A stretch of DNA of 64,000 bases, taken from assembly GCF_028463845.1 (NCBI RefSeq), contig NZ_CP116805.1, positions 1,488,001 to 1,552,000 of the forward strand, in the 5' to 3' direction. This document shows positions 37,923 to 48,928 of this stretch, piece after piece (position 1 is the stretch's first letter; each line of letters starts with the position of its first letter). A model generated the notes under the pieces. The model searched no databases. It saw nothing but the letters and a program-made list of their open reading frames with translations, and was not told the DNA's origin. Both the position numbers and the translations under genes were made by a program. Source of the stretch: Gimibacter soli. Its GTDB lineage: Bacteria > Pseudomonadota > Alphaproteobacteria > Sphingomonadales > Kordiimonadaceae.

Positions 37923-38989
37923 CCGACAAGACGAAACTTCTGGAAAAGATCGCGTCCGAACGCATCCTGATCCTTGACGGCGCCATGGGCACCATGATCC
38001 AGCGGCATGGACTGACCGAAGCTGATTATCGCGGCAGCCAGTTTGCGGATTGGCCGAGCGACCTGAAGGGCAACAACGACCTTCTGTCGATCACCAAGCC
38101 CGATGTTATCGAGGGCATCCACACGGCCTTTCTGGAGGCCGGTGCAGATATCGTTGAAACCAACACGTTCAGCTCCACTGCCGTGGCACTTGCTGACTAT
38201 GGCATGAGCGCGCTGGCGCGGGATTATAACCTCGCGAGCGCCCGTCTGGCCCGCAAGGCAGCAGATGCTTTCACGGCCAAAACGCCTGAAAAACCCCGCT
38301 TTGTGGCGGGCGCCATCGGCCCGATGAACAAGACCCTGTCGCTGTCGCCGGATGTGAACAACCCCGGCTACCGTGACGTGGAGTTTGATGGTGTTGCGGC
38401 AGCCTACAAGGAACAGGTGGAAGCGCTGATCGATGGCGGGGTGGATATCATCCTGATCGAGACGATCTTCGATACGCTGAACGCAAAGGCCGCCATCTTC
38501 GCGACCGAGGAAGTGTTCGAGGAACGCGGGCTGAAGCTGCCGATTATTCTTTCCTGCACGGTCACCGACCGCTCGGGCCGCAACCTTTCCGGCCAGACAA
38601 TCGAAGCCTTCTGGTATTCGGTGCGGCACGCGAAGCCCTTTGCAGTGGGCCTCAATTGCGCCTTCGGTGCGGAATTGCTGCGGCCCTATGCGGTGGCCCT
38701 GAACCGTGTGGCAAACACCCGCGTATCGATCTATCCGAACGCGGGGCTCCCGAACGAGCTTGGCGAGTATGATGAAACCCCGGGGATGACGGCAGAGCAG
38801 CTGGAAGGCTGGGCCAAGGAAGGCCTTTTCAACATCGTTGGCGGCTGCTGCGGCACCACGCCCGATCATATCCGGGCGATTGCCAATGCGGTGAAAGCGT
38901 ACGGCCCTCGCAAGATCCCGACCCTTGAGCCAGAGATGCGGCTTTCCGGCCTCGATCCTCTCACCATCATCGGCCAAAGCGCCGCCTGA
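37919..38989 (+). CDS. metH: Methionine synthase, homocysteine-binding module (split MetH)
   Basis: Zinc-dependent homocysteine-activating module of cobalamin-dependent methionine synthase, here a separate 356-residue protein. [14 protein letters not shown] starts the barrel, and the zinc ligands are Cys247 (GLNCAFGAE) and Cys310-Cys311 (GGCCGTTP). It must work with the folate/B12 subunit encoded next (21 bp downstream). The separation into two genes is known in several alphaproteobacteria, so it is a real split and not a frameshift: each part has its own start and stop and ribosome site. Confidence 0.95.
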   Translation: MTDKTKLLEKIASERILILDGAMGTMIQRHGLTEADYRGSQFADWPSDLKGNNDLLSITKPDVIEGIHTAFLEAGADIVETNTFSSTAVALADYGMSALARDYNLASARLARKAADAFTAKTPEKPRFVAGAIGPMNKTLSLSPDVNNPGYRDVEFDGVAAAYKEQVEALIDGGVDIILIETIFDTLNAKAAIFATEEVFEERGLKLPIILSCTVTDRSGRNLSGQTIEAFWYSVRHAKPFAVGLNCAFGAELLRPYAVALNRVANTRVSIYPNAGLPNELGEYDETPGMTAEQLEGWAKEGLFNIVGGCCGTTPDHIRAIANAVKAYGPRKIPTLEPEMRLSGLDPLTIIGQSAA

Positions 38990-39010
38990 ACAGACCGACC
39001 GGAAAAAGCC

Positions 39011-41638
39011 ATGACGCGCCCGACCGCACAATTCATCAATATCGGCGAACGCACCAACGTTGCGGGTTCCGCCAAGTTCAAGAAGCTCATCTTCGAAGAG
39101 AAGTATGACGAGGCCGTTGCCATCGCCCGCCAACAGGTGGAGGGCGGCGCCCAGATCATCGACATCAACTTCGACGATGCGATGCTGGATGCCGAAACGG
39201 CAATGCCCAAATTCCTGAAGCTGATCGCTGCTGAGCCCGATATCGCGCGGGTGCCGGTGATGATCGACAGCTCCAAATGGCATGTGATCGAAGCCGGCCT
39301 CAAATGCGTACAGGGCAAGGCGGTCGTCAACTCGATCAGCCTGAAGGAAGGCGAGGAGCCCTTCCTCGCGCAGGCGCGGCGCGTGATGCGCTACGGCGCC
39401 GCCGTCGTCGTGATGGCATTTGACGAAAAGGGGCAGGCCGACACGGTGGAGCGCAAGTTTAATATCTGCAAACGCAGCTACGAACTGCTCACCGGCATCG
39501 GTTTCCCGCCAGAGGATATCATCTTCGATCCCAATATCTTCGCCGTGGCGACGGGGATCGAGGAACACAATAATTACGGCGTCGACTTCATCGAGGCGAC
39601 CCGGCTGATCAAGACCCATCTGCCCTATGCCAAGATTTCGGGCGGGGTTTCGAACGTGTCGTTTTCGTTCCGGGGGAACGATCCGGTGCGGGAAGCCATG
39701 CACAGCGTGTTCCTCTATCACGCCATCCGCGCTGGCATGGACATGGGCATCGTGAATGCCGGCCAGCTGGCGGTTTATGCTGATATCCCGGCGGAGCTTC
39801 GCGAGCGGGTGGAGGATGTGATCCTGAACCGCCGGCCTGACGCGACCGAACGGCTGCTTGATATCGCGGGCGACTATAAGGGCGACGGCGTGAAGGCGCA
39901 GAAGGCTGACCTTTCGTGGCGTGAAGCCCCGGTTGCCAAGCGGCTCGAATATGCCCTCGTCAAAGGCATCAGCGACTATATCGAGGAAGATACCGAAGAA
40001 GCCCGTCAGGAAGCCTCGGCGCCCATTCAGGTGATCGAAGGCCCCCTGATGGACGGGATGAATGTGGTCGGCGACCTTTTCGGCTCCGGCCAGATGTTCC
40101 TGCCGCAGGTGGTGAAATCAGCCCGTGTGATGAAACAGTCGGTTGCCTATCTCCAGCCGTTTATCGAGGCCGAGAAGCAGGAGGGCTCCAAGGCCAAGGG
40201 CCGCATCGTGATGGCGACCGTGAAGGGCGACGTGCACGATATCGGCAAGAATATCGTCGGCGTGGTGTTGCAATGTAACAATTTCGAGGTGATCGACCTG
40301 GGCGTCATGGTGCCGTGGGCGGATATCCTGAAGGCTGCGAACGATAGCGACGCCGACATGATCGGCCTGTCGGGCCTGATCACGCCGAGCCTTGACGAAA
40401 TGTGCACGGTCGCGGCCGAAATGGAGCGCGCGGGCATGAAAATCCCGTTGCTGATCGGCGGGGCGACCACCAGCCGTGTGCATACGGCAGTGAAGATCGA
40501 GCCCAATTATTCAGGGCCGCTTGTCCATGTGCTGGATGCTTCCCGCGCGGTTGGTGTGGCATCGACCTTGATGTCGGTGGACCTGAAGGCGCCGTTCGTC
40601 GAGAAGACGGCGGCGGAATATGAAGATATCCGTGTGAAGCGCGCTGCCGCCCCGAAGGCTGACCGGCTGGTGACGCTGGATGCTGCCCGCGAAAACAAGG
40701 CGATGCCCGATTTCGAGGGCTTCACCCCTGTGCGGCCCACCTTCACCGGCGTGAAGGTGTTTGACGATTATCCGCTCGAAGACCTTGTCGAGCGGATCGA
40801 CTGGACGCCCTTCTTCCGCACCTGGGAACTCGCCGGCAATTACCCGGCCATTCTTGATGATGCGGTGGTGGGCGAAAGCGCACGGTCGCTGTTTGCCGAC
40901 GCGCAGGCGATGCTCAAGCAGGTGATTGCCGAAAAGTGGCTGACGGCGAAAGGCGTGGTCGGCTTCTGGCCGGCGGCAGCCGAGGGCGACGATATCGTTC
41001 TCTATACCGGTGACAACAGGGACGAAGAGCTTTCCCGTATCTATTGCCTGCGCCAGCAGGTGGAGAAGCGGGCAGGGCGCGCCAACGATTGCCTGTCGGA
41101 CTTTGTGGCGCCCATCGGCACCAAGCCCGATTGGGTCGGCGGTTTTGCCGTGACGGCAGGTCACGGGATCGAACCGCATCTGGCGCGCTTCAAGGCCGCG
41201 CACGATGACTATTCGGACATCATGCTGAAAGCGATTGCCGACCGTCTGGCCGAAGCCTTTGCCGAGCGCCTGCATGAACGTGTGCGGAAGGAATTCTGGG
41301 CCTATGCGCCGGATGAAGCCCTCGCCAATGAAGACCTGATCAAGGAACGCTATCAGGGTATCCGCCCGGCGCCCGGTTATCCCGCTTGCCCGGACCATTC
41401 GGCAAAGCCCGAACTGTTCCGCCTGCTGGACGCGACCGAAAAGGCCGGCATTGTGCTGACCGAAAGCTTCGCGATGGTGCCGACGGCTGCCGTGTCGGGC
41501 TATTATTTCGCCCATCCGGAAGCGCGTTACTTTGGTGTTGGCAAGATCGGCGAGGATCAGGTGGCGGATTACGCAGAACGCCGCGGTATCAGCATCGACG
41601 AGGCGAAGCGCTTCCTAAGGCCTAACCTCGCGGACTAA
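39011..41638 (+). CDS. metH: Methionine synthase, folate/B12/reactivation modules (split MetH)
   Basis: 875 residues carrying the rest of MetH in order: pterin-binding barrel (about 1-290, [20 protein letters not shown]), helical cap (about 300-385), cobalamin-binding Rossmann domain with the DXHXXG ligand motif Asp407-His409-Gly412 (GDVHDIGKN) and a C-terminal AdoMet reactivation domain ([13 protein letters not shown] near 790). It transfers methyl from 5-methyl-THF through B12 to homocysteine bound by the preceding subunit. The stop overlaps that of the convergent oxidoreductase gene by 4 bp. Confidence 0.96.
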   Translation: MTRPTAQFINIGERTNVAGSAKFKKLIFEEKYDEAVAIARQQVEGGAQIIDINFDDAMLDAETAMPKFLKLIAAEPDIARVPVMIDSSKWHVIEAGLKCVQGKAVVNSISLKEGEEPFLAQARRVMRYGAAVVVMAFDEKGQADTVERKFNICKRSYELLTGIGFPPEDIIFDPNIFAVATGIEEHNNYGVDFIEATRLIKTHLPYAKISGGVSNVSFSFRGNDPVREAMHSVFLYHAIRAGMDMGIVNAGQLAVYADIPAELRERVEDVILNRRPDATERLLDIAGDYKGDGVKAQKADLSWREAPVAKRLEYALVKGISDYIEEDTEEARQEASAPIQVIEGPLMDGMNVVGDLFGSGQMFLPQVVKSARVMKQSVAYLQPFIEAEKQEGSKAKGRIVMATVKGDVHDIGKNIVGVVLQCNNFEVIDLGVMVPWADILKAANDSDADMIGLSGLITPSLDEMCTVAAEMERAGMKIPLLIGGATTSRVHTAVKIEPNYSGPLVHVLDASRAVGVASTLMSVDLKAPFVEKTAAEYEDIRVKRAAAPKADRLVTLDAARENKAMPDFEGFTPVRPTFTGVKVFDDYPLEDLVERIDWTPFFRTWELAGNYPAILDDAVVGESARSLFADAQAMLKQVIAEKWLTAKGVVGFWPAAAEGDDIVLYTGDNRDEELSRIYCLRQQVEKRAGRANDCLSDFVAPIGTKPDWVGGFAVTAGHGIEPHLARFKAAHDDYSDIMLKAIADRLAEAFAERLHERVRKEFWAYAPDEALANEDLIKERYQGIRPAPGYPACPDHSAKPELFRLLDATEKAGIVLTESFAMVPTAAVSGYYFAHPEARYFGVGKIGEDQVADYAERRGISIDEAKRFLRPNLAD

Positions 41639-42876
41639 ACCGCGAGGTCCTTCAGAAGGATCGAGATATCTGCAAGCTTGGCGGGATCGGCTTTCACGCC
41701 CTTCTCGACAAGCGCGCGGCCCTGCACATAATCCTTCACGGCACCGACGCAATCGAGAGCGATCACGCGGCCTTCCTTCAGGTAAATGAGGCTGAAGGTA
41801 CGCGCCGCCACATCGCCGCGCAGGACTGTGGCGTCGTAACCCGTCGATAGCCCCACGGTTTGCAGGCGCAGGTCATACTGGTTGGACCAGAACCAGGGCA
41901 CCGCATGATAAGGCGCCGCATTGCCGGTGATGGCAGCGGCCACCACACGGGCCTGATCGTTGGCATTCTGGACGGATTCAAGCCGGATACAGGCGCCGTC
42001 TGCGAAGGCGTTCTCGTGCGCCGCGCAGTCGCCGATGGCATAGACGCCTTCAAGCGAGGTGCGGCAAAACGCGTCAACCTCGACCCCGTTGCCAACCTTG
42101 GCACCGGCTTTGGCGAGCGGCGCCACAGCGGGCAGGATGCCGATGCCGACAATCACCAGTTCGCAGTCGATCTGGGTGCCGTCCTTTAGCATCACACCCG
42201 AAATCGCACCCTTGTTGGTGCCGACAAGATGATCGACCGTCACGCCAAGGCGGACATCGACCCCGTGGCCGCGGTGCAGGTCTTCAAAAAATCTGGAAAC
42301 GGGTTCGGCGGTCACGCGGGCAAGCACGCGGTCCATCGCTTCAAGCACGGTGACCTTCTTGCCAAGCTTGGTCAGCACCGCTGCGGCTTCAAGCCCGATA
42401 TAACCGCCGCCGATCACCGCGATCCGTTCGGCAACCGGCAGTTCCACCTTCAGGGCGTCCACATCGGCGCGGTTGCGGATCGAATGGATACCGTCGAGCT
42501 CGGCGCCTTTGACCGACAACGGGCGGGGGCTGCCGCCGGTGGCCCAGATAAGGTGCCGCCAGCCATAGGTGTGGCCCAGATTGTCGGTTGCGGTTCTGGC
42601 CTCGGCGTCCACCTGTGTGATGGCGTGGCCAAGCTTCAGTTCCACGCCCTTGTCGGCCCAGAAGTGCAAGGGGCGCAGGGCCAGCCGTTCGGCCGGTTTC
42701 TCGCCCGAAAGATATTCCTTCGACAAGGGCGGGCGTTCGTACGGCGCATCGGGTTCCTCGCCCGCGAGCGCGATACTGCCTTCAAAACCGGCTTGCCTCA
42801 GCGCGATTGCCGCGTTTCCGCCAGCCTGGCCGGCGCCGACAATCAGCACGTCAAAGCTTTGGTCCGGTTTCGTCAT
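41635..42876 (-). CDS. FAD-dependent ferredoxin/rubredoxin reductase-like enzyme
   Basis: 413 residues with two Rossmann sites: FAD-binding [18 protein letters not shown] (10-27) and NAD(P)H-binding [17 protein letters not shown] (about 155), then [12 protein letters not shown]. The pattern [11 protein letters not shown] is typical of the ferredoxin reductases that serve cytochrome P450 or dioxygenase systems. No P450, ferredoxin or dioxygenase gene is adjacent, so its electron acceptor is unknown. GAGGGCAGT precedes the ATG. Confidence 0.9.
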   Translation of the reverse strand: MTKPDQSFDVLIVGAGQAGGNAAIALRQAGFEGSIALAGEEPDAPYERPPLSKEYLSGEKPAERLALRPLHFWADKGVELKLGHAITQVDAEARTATDNLGHTYGWRHLIWATGGSPRPLSVKGAELDGIHSIRNRADVDALKVELPVAERIAVIGGGYIGLEAAAVLTKLGKKVTVLEAMDRVLARVTAEPVSRFFEDLHRGHGVDVRLGVTVDHLVGTNKGAISGVMLKDGTQIDCELVIVGIGILPAVAPLAKAGAKVGNGVEVDAFCRTSLEGVYAIGDCAAHENAFADGACIRLESVQNANDQARVVAAAITGNAAPYHAVPWFWSNQYDLRLQTVGLSTGYDATVLRGDVAARTFSLIYLKEGRVIALDCVGAVKDYVQGRALVEKGVKADPAKLADISILLKDLAV

Positions 42877-43020
42877 ACTGCCCTCTTGTCACGGTTGCCT
42901 CCTGAATATCGCCCGCGGTTTGGCCTTTGCCAAGGGGCTGATCACTTAAAGTTAACACTCTGACTCTTTTACATTTTCGCCGAACGTGGCAAACTCGGGT
43001 CAGGGCAGGTGAGGTTATCC

Positions 43021-45408
43021 ATGCGTGAACTTGAACTGAGACTGGCGCTCGTATGTTTCGGCGGCGCGTCTCTGGCCGTCTATATGAACGGGATCAGCGC
43101 CGAGATCCTGAAGCTTGTTCGGGCCTCGCGCGCCTTCCATGCCAGCACGCCGCCGCCCACGAGCGCCGAGGCCTCGGGTCTTGTACGCCCCGAAACGATG
43201 GATACCGAAGCCGTCTGGTTCGATCTCCTTCGGGTCGTGTCCGGCAAGGTGAAACTTCGGGTCGTCGTCGATGTGATCTCCGGCGCTTCCGCCGGTGGCA
43301 TCAACGGCATCTTCCTCGCCCGCGCCATCGCCCACGATCTTTCCTTTGCCCCCTTGCGCGACATGTGGCTGAACCTTGGCGACATTGAAGAGCTGATGGA
43401 GGAAGACACGCTCGCCGATGTGCTGAGCAAGTTTTACATGCGCCCTTTCATGTGGATGTACAGCCGCCGCATGTTCGGGCGCGCGGGCGACCCCGAAATC
43501 CGCCGCAAGCTGTCGCGCTTCGTGCGGTCGCGCTGGTTCGAGCCGCCCTTCTCGGGCGAGCATATGCTGACCTGGATGATCGATGCCTGCCTCAATATGG
43601 GCGAAAGCGGCAAGGCGGGCACGCTGATGCCGCCCGGCCACTCGCTCGATCTCTTTGTCAGCCTCACCAACTTCGGCGGGCAGCGCCGGATTGTGGAACT
43701 CCATGACCCCAAGGAGATTTACGAACCCCAGCACCAGCTGACCCTGCATTTCAGCCACCGGTCCACGACCGCTGGCGTTACCCGGTCGGACTTTCAGGAT
43801 GCGAACGCCGTGGGCCTTGGCTTCGCGGCGCGGGGCACGTCATCTTTCCCCGGCGCCTTTCCGCCTGTCAGCCTTGCCGATCTCAAGGCGCACATCACCC
43901 GCCGCAAGATCCCGTGGCCGATGGAGGAAGTGTTCCTCACCCGCAACTTCGCCACCTATCTGGAGGACCGGGAAGCCCTGCAGGAGATGTATTTCATCGA
44001 TGGCGGGGTGACGAACAACAAGCCCTTTGCTGCCGCAATCAAGGCCATCGGCAGCCGGTCGGCCCACCGGCCGGTTGACCGCCGCCTGATTTTCGTGGAC
44101 CCGAACCCCGATCGCACCGCGTGGTCGGAGGAAAAGGCGGGCAGGGCACCGGGCTTTGTGCGCACCATCCTCGCAAGCATCGCCGAAATCCCGCGCAACG
44201 AGCCGATCTTCGATGACCTTTCGGATATCGCCGACCACAACGCCCGCGTCCGCCAGTTCGAGACGCTGACAGGCGCAATTGAAACCGAAGTTGGCTGCCT
44301 GATCGAGAAAGCCATCTATTTCCAGCCAGGCAAAAAGCTCGATAGCGCCATGCTCGCCTCCTGGCGGGAGCAGGCGCACGAGCTGACCCACCGCGAGGCT
44401 GGCATCGCTTACCGCGCCTATATGCAGGTGAAGGCCTCGCAGATACTGGAGCGGCTGCCCTTGCTGCTGCACCGGCTGACGGCGAGTGCCGCGGCACCCG
44501 CCAGCGCGCGCCGGCTGATGCGCGAAGCCGTGCGCCGCTGGGCGGAGGAGCAGGGGATCGTGGCGATCTCGGGCGACGATACCTGCCCGATCGAGACGCG
44601 CCAGATGGCCCAGATCGGCTTCTTCCGGACAACGGACGTCGACTATCGTATCCGCCGCCTGCGTTATCTGGTGCGGAAGGTGAACCGGCATATGTGGCGG
44701 ATGGACGGTGTCGGCAATGGCGGCACTGACGAGGCAGCCTATCAGGTGCTGCGCCAGCTGAAGCGGCTGATCTATGATCATATCGAGGCCTTGGAAGCAC
44801 GCTGGACCGCCGATCACTATGCCGAGGCCTGCACCAAGATCAGTGCCGCAGCCACCGGCATGACACCCGACGCCATCGGCAAGGCAGTGGCAGCGGTGCA
44901 GGAATGCATGGCGCTTGAGGATATCGACCTTGATTTCGATGCCGAGCTGATCGATGTCGTCAACGGGTTCGAGCAGGATGCGCTGCGCCACGATATCATC
45001 CGCGCCTATGTGGGCTTTTCCTTCCATGACGCGCTGCTCCTGCCGGTCACCGGCAATACCGATGTGGCGGAGATGGAGCGGATCAAGGTGGACCGTATTT
45101 CCCCGCGCGACTGTATGACGCTCCTTGGCCATCACTTCCCGACCCCCCTGAAGGGCACCCAGCTGCACAGCTTCGGGGCCTTCTTCAGCCGCACGGCGCG
45201 CGAGAATGATTATCTCTGGGGACGGCTCCACGCAGCCTCGCGGCTGGTGGACCTGATCTTCGATGCAGCGGGCGACATGCCGCACACTGACCCCGACATG
45301 TGGCGGCAACGATTGTTCACCGCCATCCTCCGGGCCGAGGTCGAGCATCTGCCGAACAGCCGGGACATGATTTTGGACCTGATGGACAAATTTGGCGCCA
45401 ACGGCTGA
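43021..45408 (+). CDS. Patatin-like phospholipase with DUF3376-type extension
   Basis: A large, 795-residue patatin. The catalytic dyad is Ser90 in SGASAGG (87-93) and Asp327 in FIDGGVTNNKP. The opening LRLALVCFGGASLAVYMNGI carries the oxyanion Gly pair. The C-terminal half (about 400-795), rich in His/Arg/Glu helices, resembles the DUF3376 region found in long bacterial patatins. It should be a cytosolic or peripheral lipid acyl hydrolase, as no signal peptide is seen. GAGG lies six bases before ATG 43021. Biological role unknown. Confidence 0.88.
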   Translation: MRELELRLALVCFGGASLAVYMNGISAEILKLVRASRAFHASTPPPTSAEASGLVRPETMDTEAVWFDLLRVVSGKVKLRVVVDVISGASAGGINGIFLARAIAHDLSFAPLRDMWLNLGDIEELMEEDTLADVLSKFYMRPFMWMYSRRMFGRAGDPEIRRKLSRFVRSRWFEPPFSGEHMLTWMIDACLNMGESGKAGTLMPPGHSLDLFVSLTNFGGQRRIVELHDPKEIYEPQHQLTLHFSHRSTTAGVTRSDFQDANAVGLGFAARGTSSFPGAFPPVSLADLKAHITRRKIPWPMEEVFLTRNFATYLEDREALQEMYFIDGGVTNNKPFAAAIKAIGSRSAHRPVDRRLIFVDPNPDRTAWSEEKAGRAPGFVRTILASIAEIPRNEPIFDDLSDIADHNARVRQFETLTGAIETEVGCLIEKAIYFQPGKKLDSAMLASWREQAHELTHREAGIAYRAYMQVKASQILERLPLLLHRLTASAAAPASARRLMREAVRRWAEEQGIVAISGDDTCPIETRQMAQIGFFRTTDVDYRIRRLRYLVRKVNRHMWRMDGVGNGGTDEAAYQVLRQLKRLIYDHIEALEARWTADHYAEACTKISAAATGMTPDAIGKAVAAVQECMALEDIDLDFDAELIDVVNGFEQDALRHDIIRAYVGFSFHDALLLPVTGNTDVAEMERIKVDRISPRDCMTLLGHHFPTPLKGTQLHSFGAFFSRTARENDYLWGRLHAASRLVDLIFDAAGDMPHTDPDMWRQRLFTAILRAEVEHLPNSRDMILDLMDKFGANG

Positions 45409-45720
45409 TTCGAACCGGCAATTTCTTCATTTCTGCCAAAATCCGCGGTTGTCCCGATGCGGGACATAAGCCGATGGATTATTTCGCCTATTGCCCCAAA
45501 TTGAAACAACCTCGCCCGAGTGGCCCGGAAATTGCCAGCTGCGCGTCGGGTTTTGGCCACATTGTTTTGGATTTTAATGAAAATCGTGGCAAACGAACCG
45601 TTAACCAAGCCCCGCGTCTTAAAGGCTGTCGCGCCGGGCCAGTATCAAGTCCCAAGCCTGAACATAATCTGATGAGCGTGACCTCAGGGAGAGGGCGCAC
45701 CGGATGACAGGAGAGAGACA
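45409..45720. other. 312-bp intergenic region without a gene
   Basis: No ORF with coding character is seen. The centre (45555-45610) is AT-richer and contains a CtrA-like half-site TTAACC (45600-45605), and GGAGAGAGACA just before 45721 is the ribosome site of the PEP-CTERM gene. The rest probably holds its promoter and leader. Confidence 0.5.
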
Positions 45721-46401
45721 ATGAACTTCAACCTTAAAGCAGCGCTGACCGGTGCCGTATTTGCAACCGCAGGCCTGACCAGCGCAGAAGCCGCCACCAC
45801 CTATTATTCGGGCGACGGCAACGGCACCTGTAACGGTGGTGCTTGCGTATCGATCACCCCGCACGGCGTTTGGGGCGATGTCAGCGACAATGCCGGCCTT
45901 GCAGCAAACACTGCCGACTGGATCTCGTTCGCCAACACCGGCATCGGTGGCAGCGTCCTGCCGAGCCTTGGCGGCCCGCGTGACGACAGCAACTATACGA
46001 TGCTGTTCTCGAACACCTTCTCGGTGGGCGGCACTGGCGACCTGAACCTCTGGGTACTGGCTGACGATACCGCGCTTGTACGCATCACCGGCCTCAATGG
46101 CGCTGTACTTGATTTCCCGGCCTTCGCCGGCCAGATCAACCCCTGCGCCGGTGGCGGCCTTGGCAACCCGGTCGGTTGCGTTGAAGGCGACATGGGCTCG
46201 TGGTCCTTCTCGGGCCTCGAAGCCGGCAACTACACCCTTGATATCTACAGCTTCCAGACGGGCGGCGACGTGTTCGGCATGCAGTATGCCATGAACGTGA
46301 CCTCGGCAATCCCCGAGCCCGCCACCTGGCTGATGATGATCATGGGCTTCGGCCTCGTCGGCATGGCTTCGCGCCGCCGCACCGGCGTTTCGATGGCCTA
46401 A
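45721..46401 (+). CDS. PEP-CTERM sorting-domain exported protein
   Basis: A 226-residue secreted protein: signal peptide to about residue 24 (AGLTSAEA), a Gly/Asn/Asp-rich beta-type body with four to five Cys, and a C-terminal sorting tag at about 199-221 made of PEPATWLMM, a hydrophobic helix and SRRR. The PEPxxWLM form is the variant common in alphaproteobacteria. Such proteins are cut by an exosortase and linked to extracellular polysaccharide assembly. No exosortase gene is in this window. Confidence 0.88.
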   Translation: MNFNLKAALTGAVFATAGLTSAEAATTYYSGDGNGTCNGGACVSITPHGVWGDVSDNAGLAANTADWISFANTGIGGSVLPSLGGPRDDSNYTMLFSNTFSVGGTGDLNLWVLADDTALVRITGLNGAVLDFPAFAGQINPCAGGGLGNPVGCVEGDMGSWSFSGLEAGNYTLDIYSFQTGGDVFGMQYAMNVTSAIPEPATWLMMIMGFGLVGMASRRRTGVSMA

Positions 46402-46427
46402 GGGCTAAGAAGCTGCCACGACTTCGC

Positions 46428-46464
46428 AAAGGGCGGTATCCTGACAGGTGCCGCCCTTCTGCTT
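46428..46464 (+). terminator. Intrinsic terminator after the PEP-CTERM gene
   Basis: AAAGGGCGG...CCGCCCTT forms the stem, with CCTGACAGG pairing further inside the loop, followed by CTGCTTTT. Confidence 0.7.
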
Positions 46465-46476
46465 TTCCGGGGCTTG

Positions 46477-47742
46477 TCACTCGCCGTGCATGCGCCGCTT
46501 GATATGGCGCACCGATAGCGCGGTGAAGACGATGGCAACAGGCACGATCACGCCGGTTGCGGCCTCCACGGGCACGGGCAGCCCCATGCCTTTCAGCGCC
46601 TTCAGCATGTAGCCGAACAGCGAAACGGCATAATAGGCAATCGCGAAGACCGAAAAGCCCTCCACCGCTTGCTGCAGGCGGACCTGCGTGGCGGCCTGCT
46701 TTTCCATCGATTGCAGGATCGCCTGGTTCTGCCGTTTCTGCTCCATATCCACCATGGTGTTCAGAAGATTGACGGCACGGGACACCCGCCCCGTGAAGCC
46801 GTCGGCGCGCACCGCTGCCGCCTCGCAGGTGCGCATGGCGGGCCGAAAGGATTTGTTGAGGAAGGTGGTGATGCGCTGGTAGCCCGGCACCACCTCTTCG
46901 CGCACATCTGCCAGCCGCCGCGCCACGATATCCTCATAGGCGCGGGCGGCGGCGAAGCGATAGGCGGTGGAGGACACCAGTTCCTCACCCTCGGCAGCCA
47001 GATGGGTGATCTGCCGCAAGAGGGGCTCCAGTTCGTTCCCTGCGCGGCTGCGCAGGTCCGCCATCAGGCGGTCCAGTTGCGGTTCCAGCGCGTCCAGCCG
47101 TTCCATGGTGCGGCGGGCGACGGGTAGGGCGGCAGCGGCGAGGAAACGATAGGTCTCGATATCCAGAAGCCGCTGCGCAAGGCGCGACATGCGCGGCTCG
47201 GTGAGGCTGATATCGATCACCAGAAAGCGCAGGAAGCCCTCCGCGTCGGGGCGGAAATCGGCCCAGACGGCGGCGTTGCCATCGGTCATCAGCCCGCCAT
47301 AAAGGGGCACCTCGCCGAACTGCTGCCGTGCCGCATGGTAGCCGCCCGCTTCCACATCCGCCCCTGCCGCCACAAAATCGACCCTGACGCCGAGTTGCCG
47401 GGCGGCAAGGACAGCCTCGGCGGCTGTCGCCGGCAGGAAGCCGAGCGCGGGGGCGGTGAAGGCCGCCTGATCAGCCTCGGCAGGTACCGCGAAGGTATAA
47501 TTCGAAACCTCGGTATGGCCTTCCCACTTCACCGAAAAGGCGGGGGTGGCAGCGATATGGTGGCGGGCCTCGGCGGCTGTGAAGCCGGCGTCCGGCGGGA
47601 TGCCGATCCCTTCCAGAATTCGCCGCCCGCGCGGGGTGACGATATGCACCACCCGGCAGCCCTTCGCCAGCTGCATCCCCGGCCGCGCATGCCATTCCGC
47701 GTTGAGGGACAAGAGATCAACGCTATCCACCAGATCACCCAT
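46477..47742 (-). CDS. DUF3422 family membrane protein
   Basis: 421 residues beginning LNAEWHARPGMQL, the recognisable start of the DUF3422 family. The body is mainly helical (RMSRLAQRLLDIETYRF...), with YQRITTFLNKSFRPAMRTC near 300 and two membrane helices at the C-terminal end (about 355-415). The function of the family is unknown; the arrangement resembles a membrane-anchored protein with a cytosolic coiled domain. It is convergent with the PEP-CTERM gene. Confidence 0.85.
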   Translation of the reverse strand: MGDLVDSVDLLSLNAEWHARPGMQLAKGCRVVHIVTPRGRRILEGIGIPPDAGFTAAEARHHIAATPAFSVKWEGHTEVSNYTFAVPAEADQAAFTAPALGFLPATAAEAVLAARQLGVRVDFVAAGADVEAGGYHAARQQFGEVPLYGGLMTDGNAAVWADFRPDAEGFLRFLVIDISLTEPRMSRLAQRLLDIETYRFLAAAALPVARRTMERLDALEPQLDRLMADLRSRAGNELEPLLRQITHLAAEGEELVSSTAYRFAAARAYEDIVARRLADVREEVVPGYQRITTFLNKSFRPAMRTCEAAAVRADGFTGRVSRAVNLLNTMVDMEQKRQNQAILQSMEKQAATQVRLQQAVEGFSVFAIAYYAVSLFGYMLKALKGMGLPVPVEAATGVIVPVAIVFTALSVRHIKRRMHGE

Positions 47743-47892
47743 ATCCGCCGCCCTGCCAGTGAAAGGATCAGGGCTATCCTAGTGGCTGGAATTAAGGCGA
47801 GCTAGGGGATTGTTGGGGAAGCTCACGGTTGCATTTTTCGCTCGGGTGTTTCCTTATTCACTCCGTGTAATTGGACTTTTGGGAGGGCGCGT

Positions 47893-48225
47893 ATGCTTAA
47901 GATATCGGGCTGGCTAGTGTCTGCCATTTTGCTGGTGGGCTTGTTCTTGGATTGGGATCCATATTGCATCGACGAGCTAGCAGAAATCCAGATTCTGGAA
48001 AACAAGCAGAAGGAAGTCGTTATCAAGGCCACGGACGCAATTTTCTGGAAAAAGTCCTATGACCTCTTGTCTGAAAAATACCCAGAGGCGCTACAGAAGG
48101 ATTCGTATTTGGCTTGGAACGAAACTACCCGCACGATGTCAACATTCATTCCTATGTCGATGGGGGGAGTTGTAATTATTACGTTCGATGAAAGTGGCGA
48201 TGCGACAGTCGCTGCCTACAAGTAG
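47893..48225 (+). CDS. Hypothetical 110-residue protein
   Basis: N-terminal hydrophobic helix (about 5-20), possibly a signal anchor, followed by a charged region and a C-terminal beta-rich part (GGVVIITFDESGDATVAAY). GGGAGG lies upstream of the ATG. Base composition is lower in GC than surrounding core genes. I do not recognise a family. It is followed 23 bp later by another orphan gene and lies just outside the tRNA fragment that marks the island. Confidence 0.55.
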   Translation: MLKISGWLVSAILLVGLFLDWDPYCIDELAEIQILENKQKEVVIKATDAIFWKKSYDLLSEKYPEALQKDSYLAWNETTRTMSTFIPMSMGGVVIITFDESGDATVAAYK

Positions 48226-48248
48226 CTACCTGCTAAAGAGTGGCGCGG

Positions 48249-48779
48249 ATGAAAATCACCAAGCATGTTGTTGACGCAATTTCACTCGGTCAGAAGGCTT
48301 TTGACCTTGAGGTTGATCAATGGGTTCGTCCGCAAATGGTCAAGCTGTCTCGCCCGCTCGAAGAAATTCGTTCTTTGAACCGGGCATATCTTTTGGGCGA
48401 TGGGTTCGGAGGCGAGGAAACTGTCGATCAGGATATCGTCGATTACATGGCGGCCTACCTGAGGCGGACAAATGCCATCACTGACGAGGAATTCTGGATC
48501 GTTCTTGACGATATCGCTTGGGTTGCTGAGCAGATGCTTTCGTCCTATGCGCTTGAGCTTTTAGACTATGTCTTCTCCCGCCACGTGACCAAAGAACGGA
48601 TAGACCAGACGATGTTGCGACTGAAAGCCCTCTATTCGCAATCCTCGCCGCTACTGAACTCTTCGTGGCGCAATTTTATCCTTGATGCTTCGCATGTGAA
48701 TGAATGGAGCGATGAACAGGTTCGGGAAGTTTTGAGTGGAGAGGCGTATGGCTTCGTTAAAGAAATCAGAGCGGTCTGA
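48249..48779 (+). CDS. Hypothetical 176-residue protein
   Basis: A soluble, acidic, mainly helical protein (VVDAISLGQKAFDLEVDQWV at the start, EEFWIVLDDIAWVAEQML in the middle) with no motif I can name. GTG 48240 is in frame three codons earlier. It probably forms an operon with the preceding small gene. Both are AT-richer than neighbours and may be remnants of an earlier insertion next to the tRNA site. Confidence 0.55.
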   Translation: MKITKHVVDAISLGQKAFDLEVDQWVRPQMVKLSRPLEEIRSLNRAYLLGDGFGGEETVDQDIVDYMAAYLRRTNAITDEEFWIVLDDIAWVAEQMLSSYALELLDYVFSRHVTKERIDQTMLRLKALYSQSSPLLNSSWRNFILDASHVNEWSDEQVREVLSGEAYGFVKEIRAV

Positions 48780-48882
48780 AAAAACATGTCCCCAACTGCT
48801 TCCTTCGTGCTTCCGCGAAAACCACAAGCGGCAGCATGCCACAGTCGCAGCACATCCAACATTCTGATTTCAGGGATTTAAA

Positions 48883-48928
48883 TGGTGCCGGCTGCAGGGA
48901 TCGAACCCGCGACCTGATGATTACAAAG
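48883..48928 (-). mobile_element. tRNA-Thr(TGT) 3' fragment: attachment-site scar
   Basis: Read on the minus strand, this is the 3' part of a tRNA-Thr from the anticodon loop to CCA: TTTGTAATCATC, then AGGTC, the T-arm GCGGGTTCGATCCCTGC and acceptor strand AGCCGGC-ACCA. The bases before the anticodon loop (TTTTCTTC) do not pair with TCATC, and no D-arm is present, so it is not a functional tRNA. A displaced tRNA 3' end next to an integrase is the classic scar of site-specific integration, making this the left end of an island. Confidence 0.8.
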
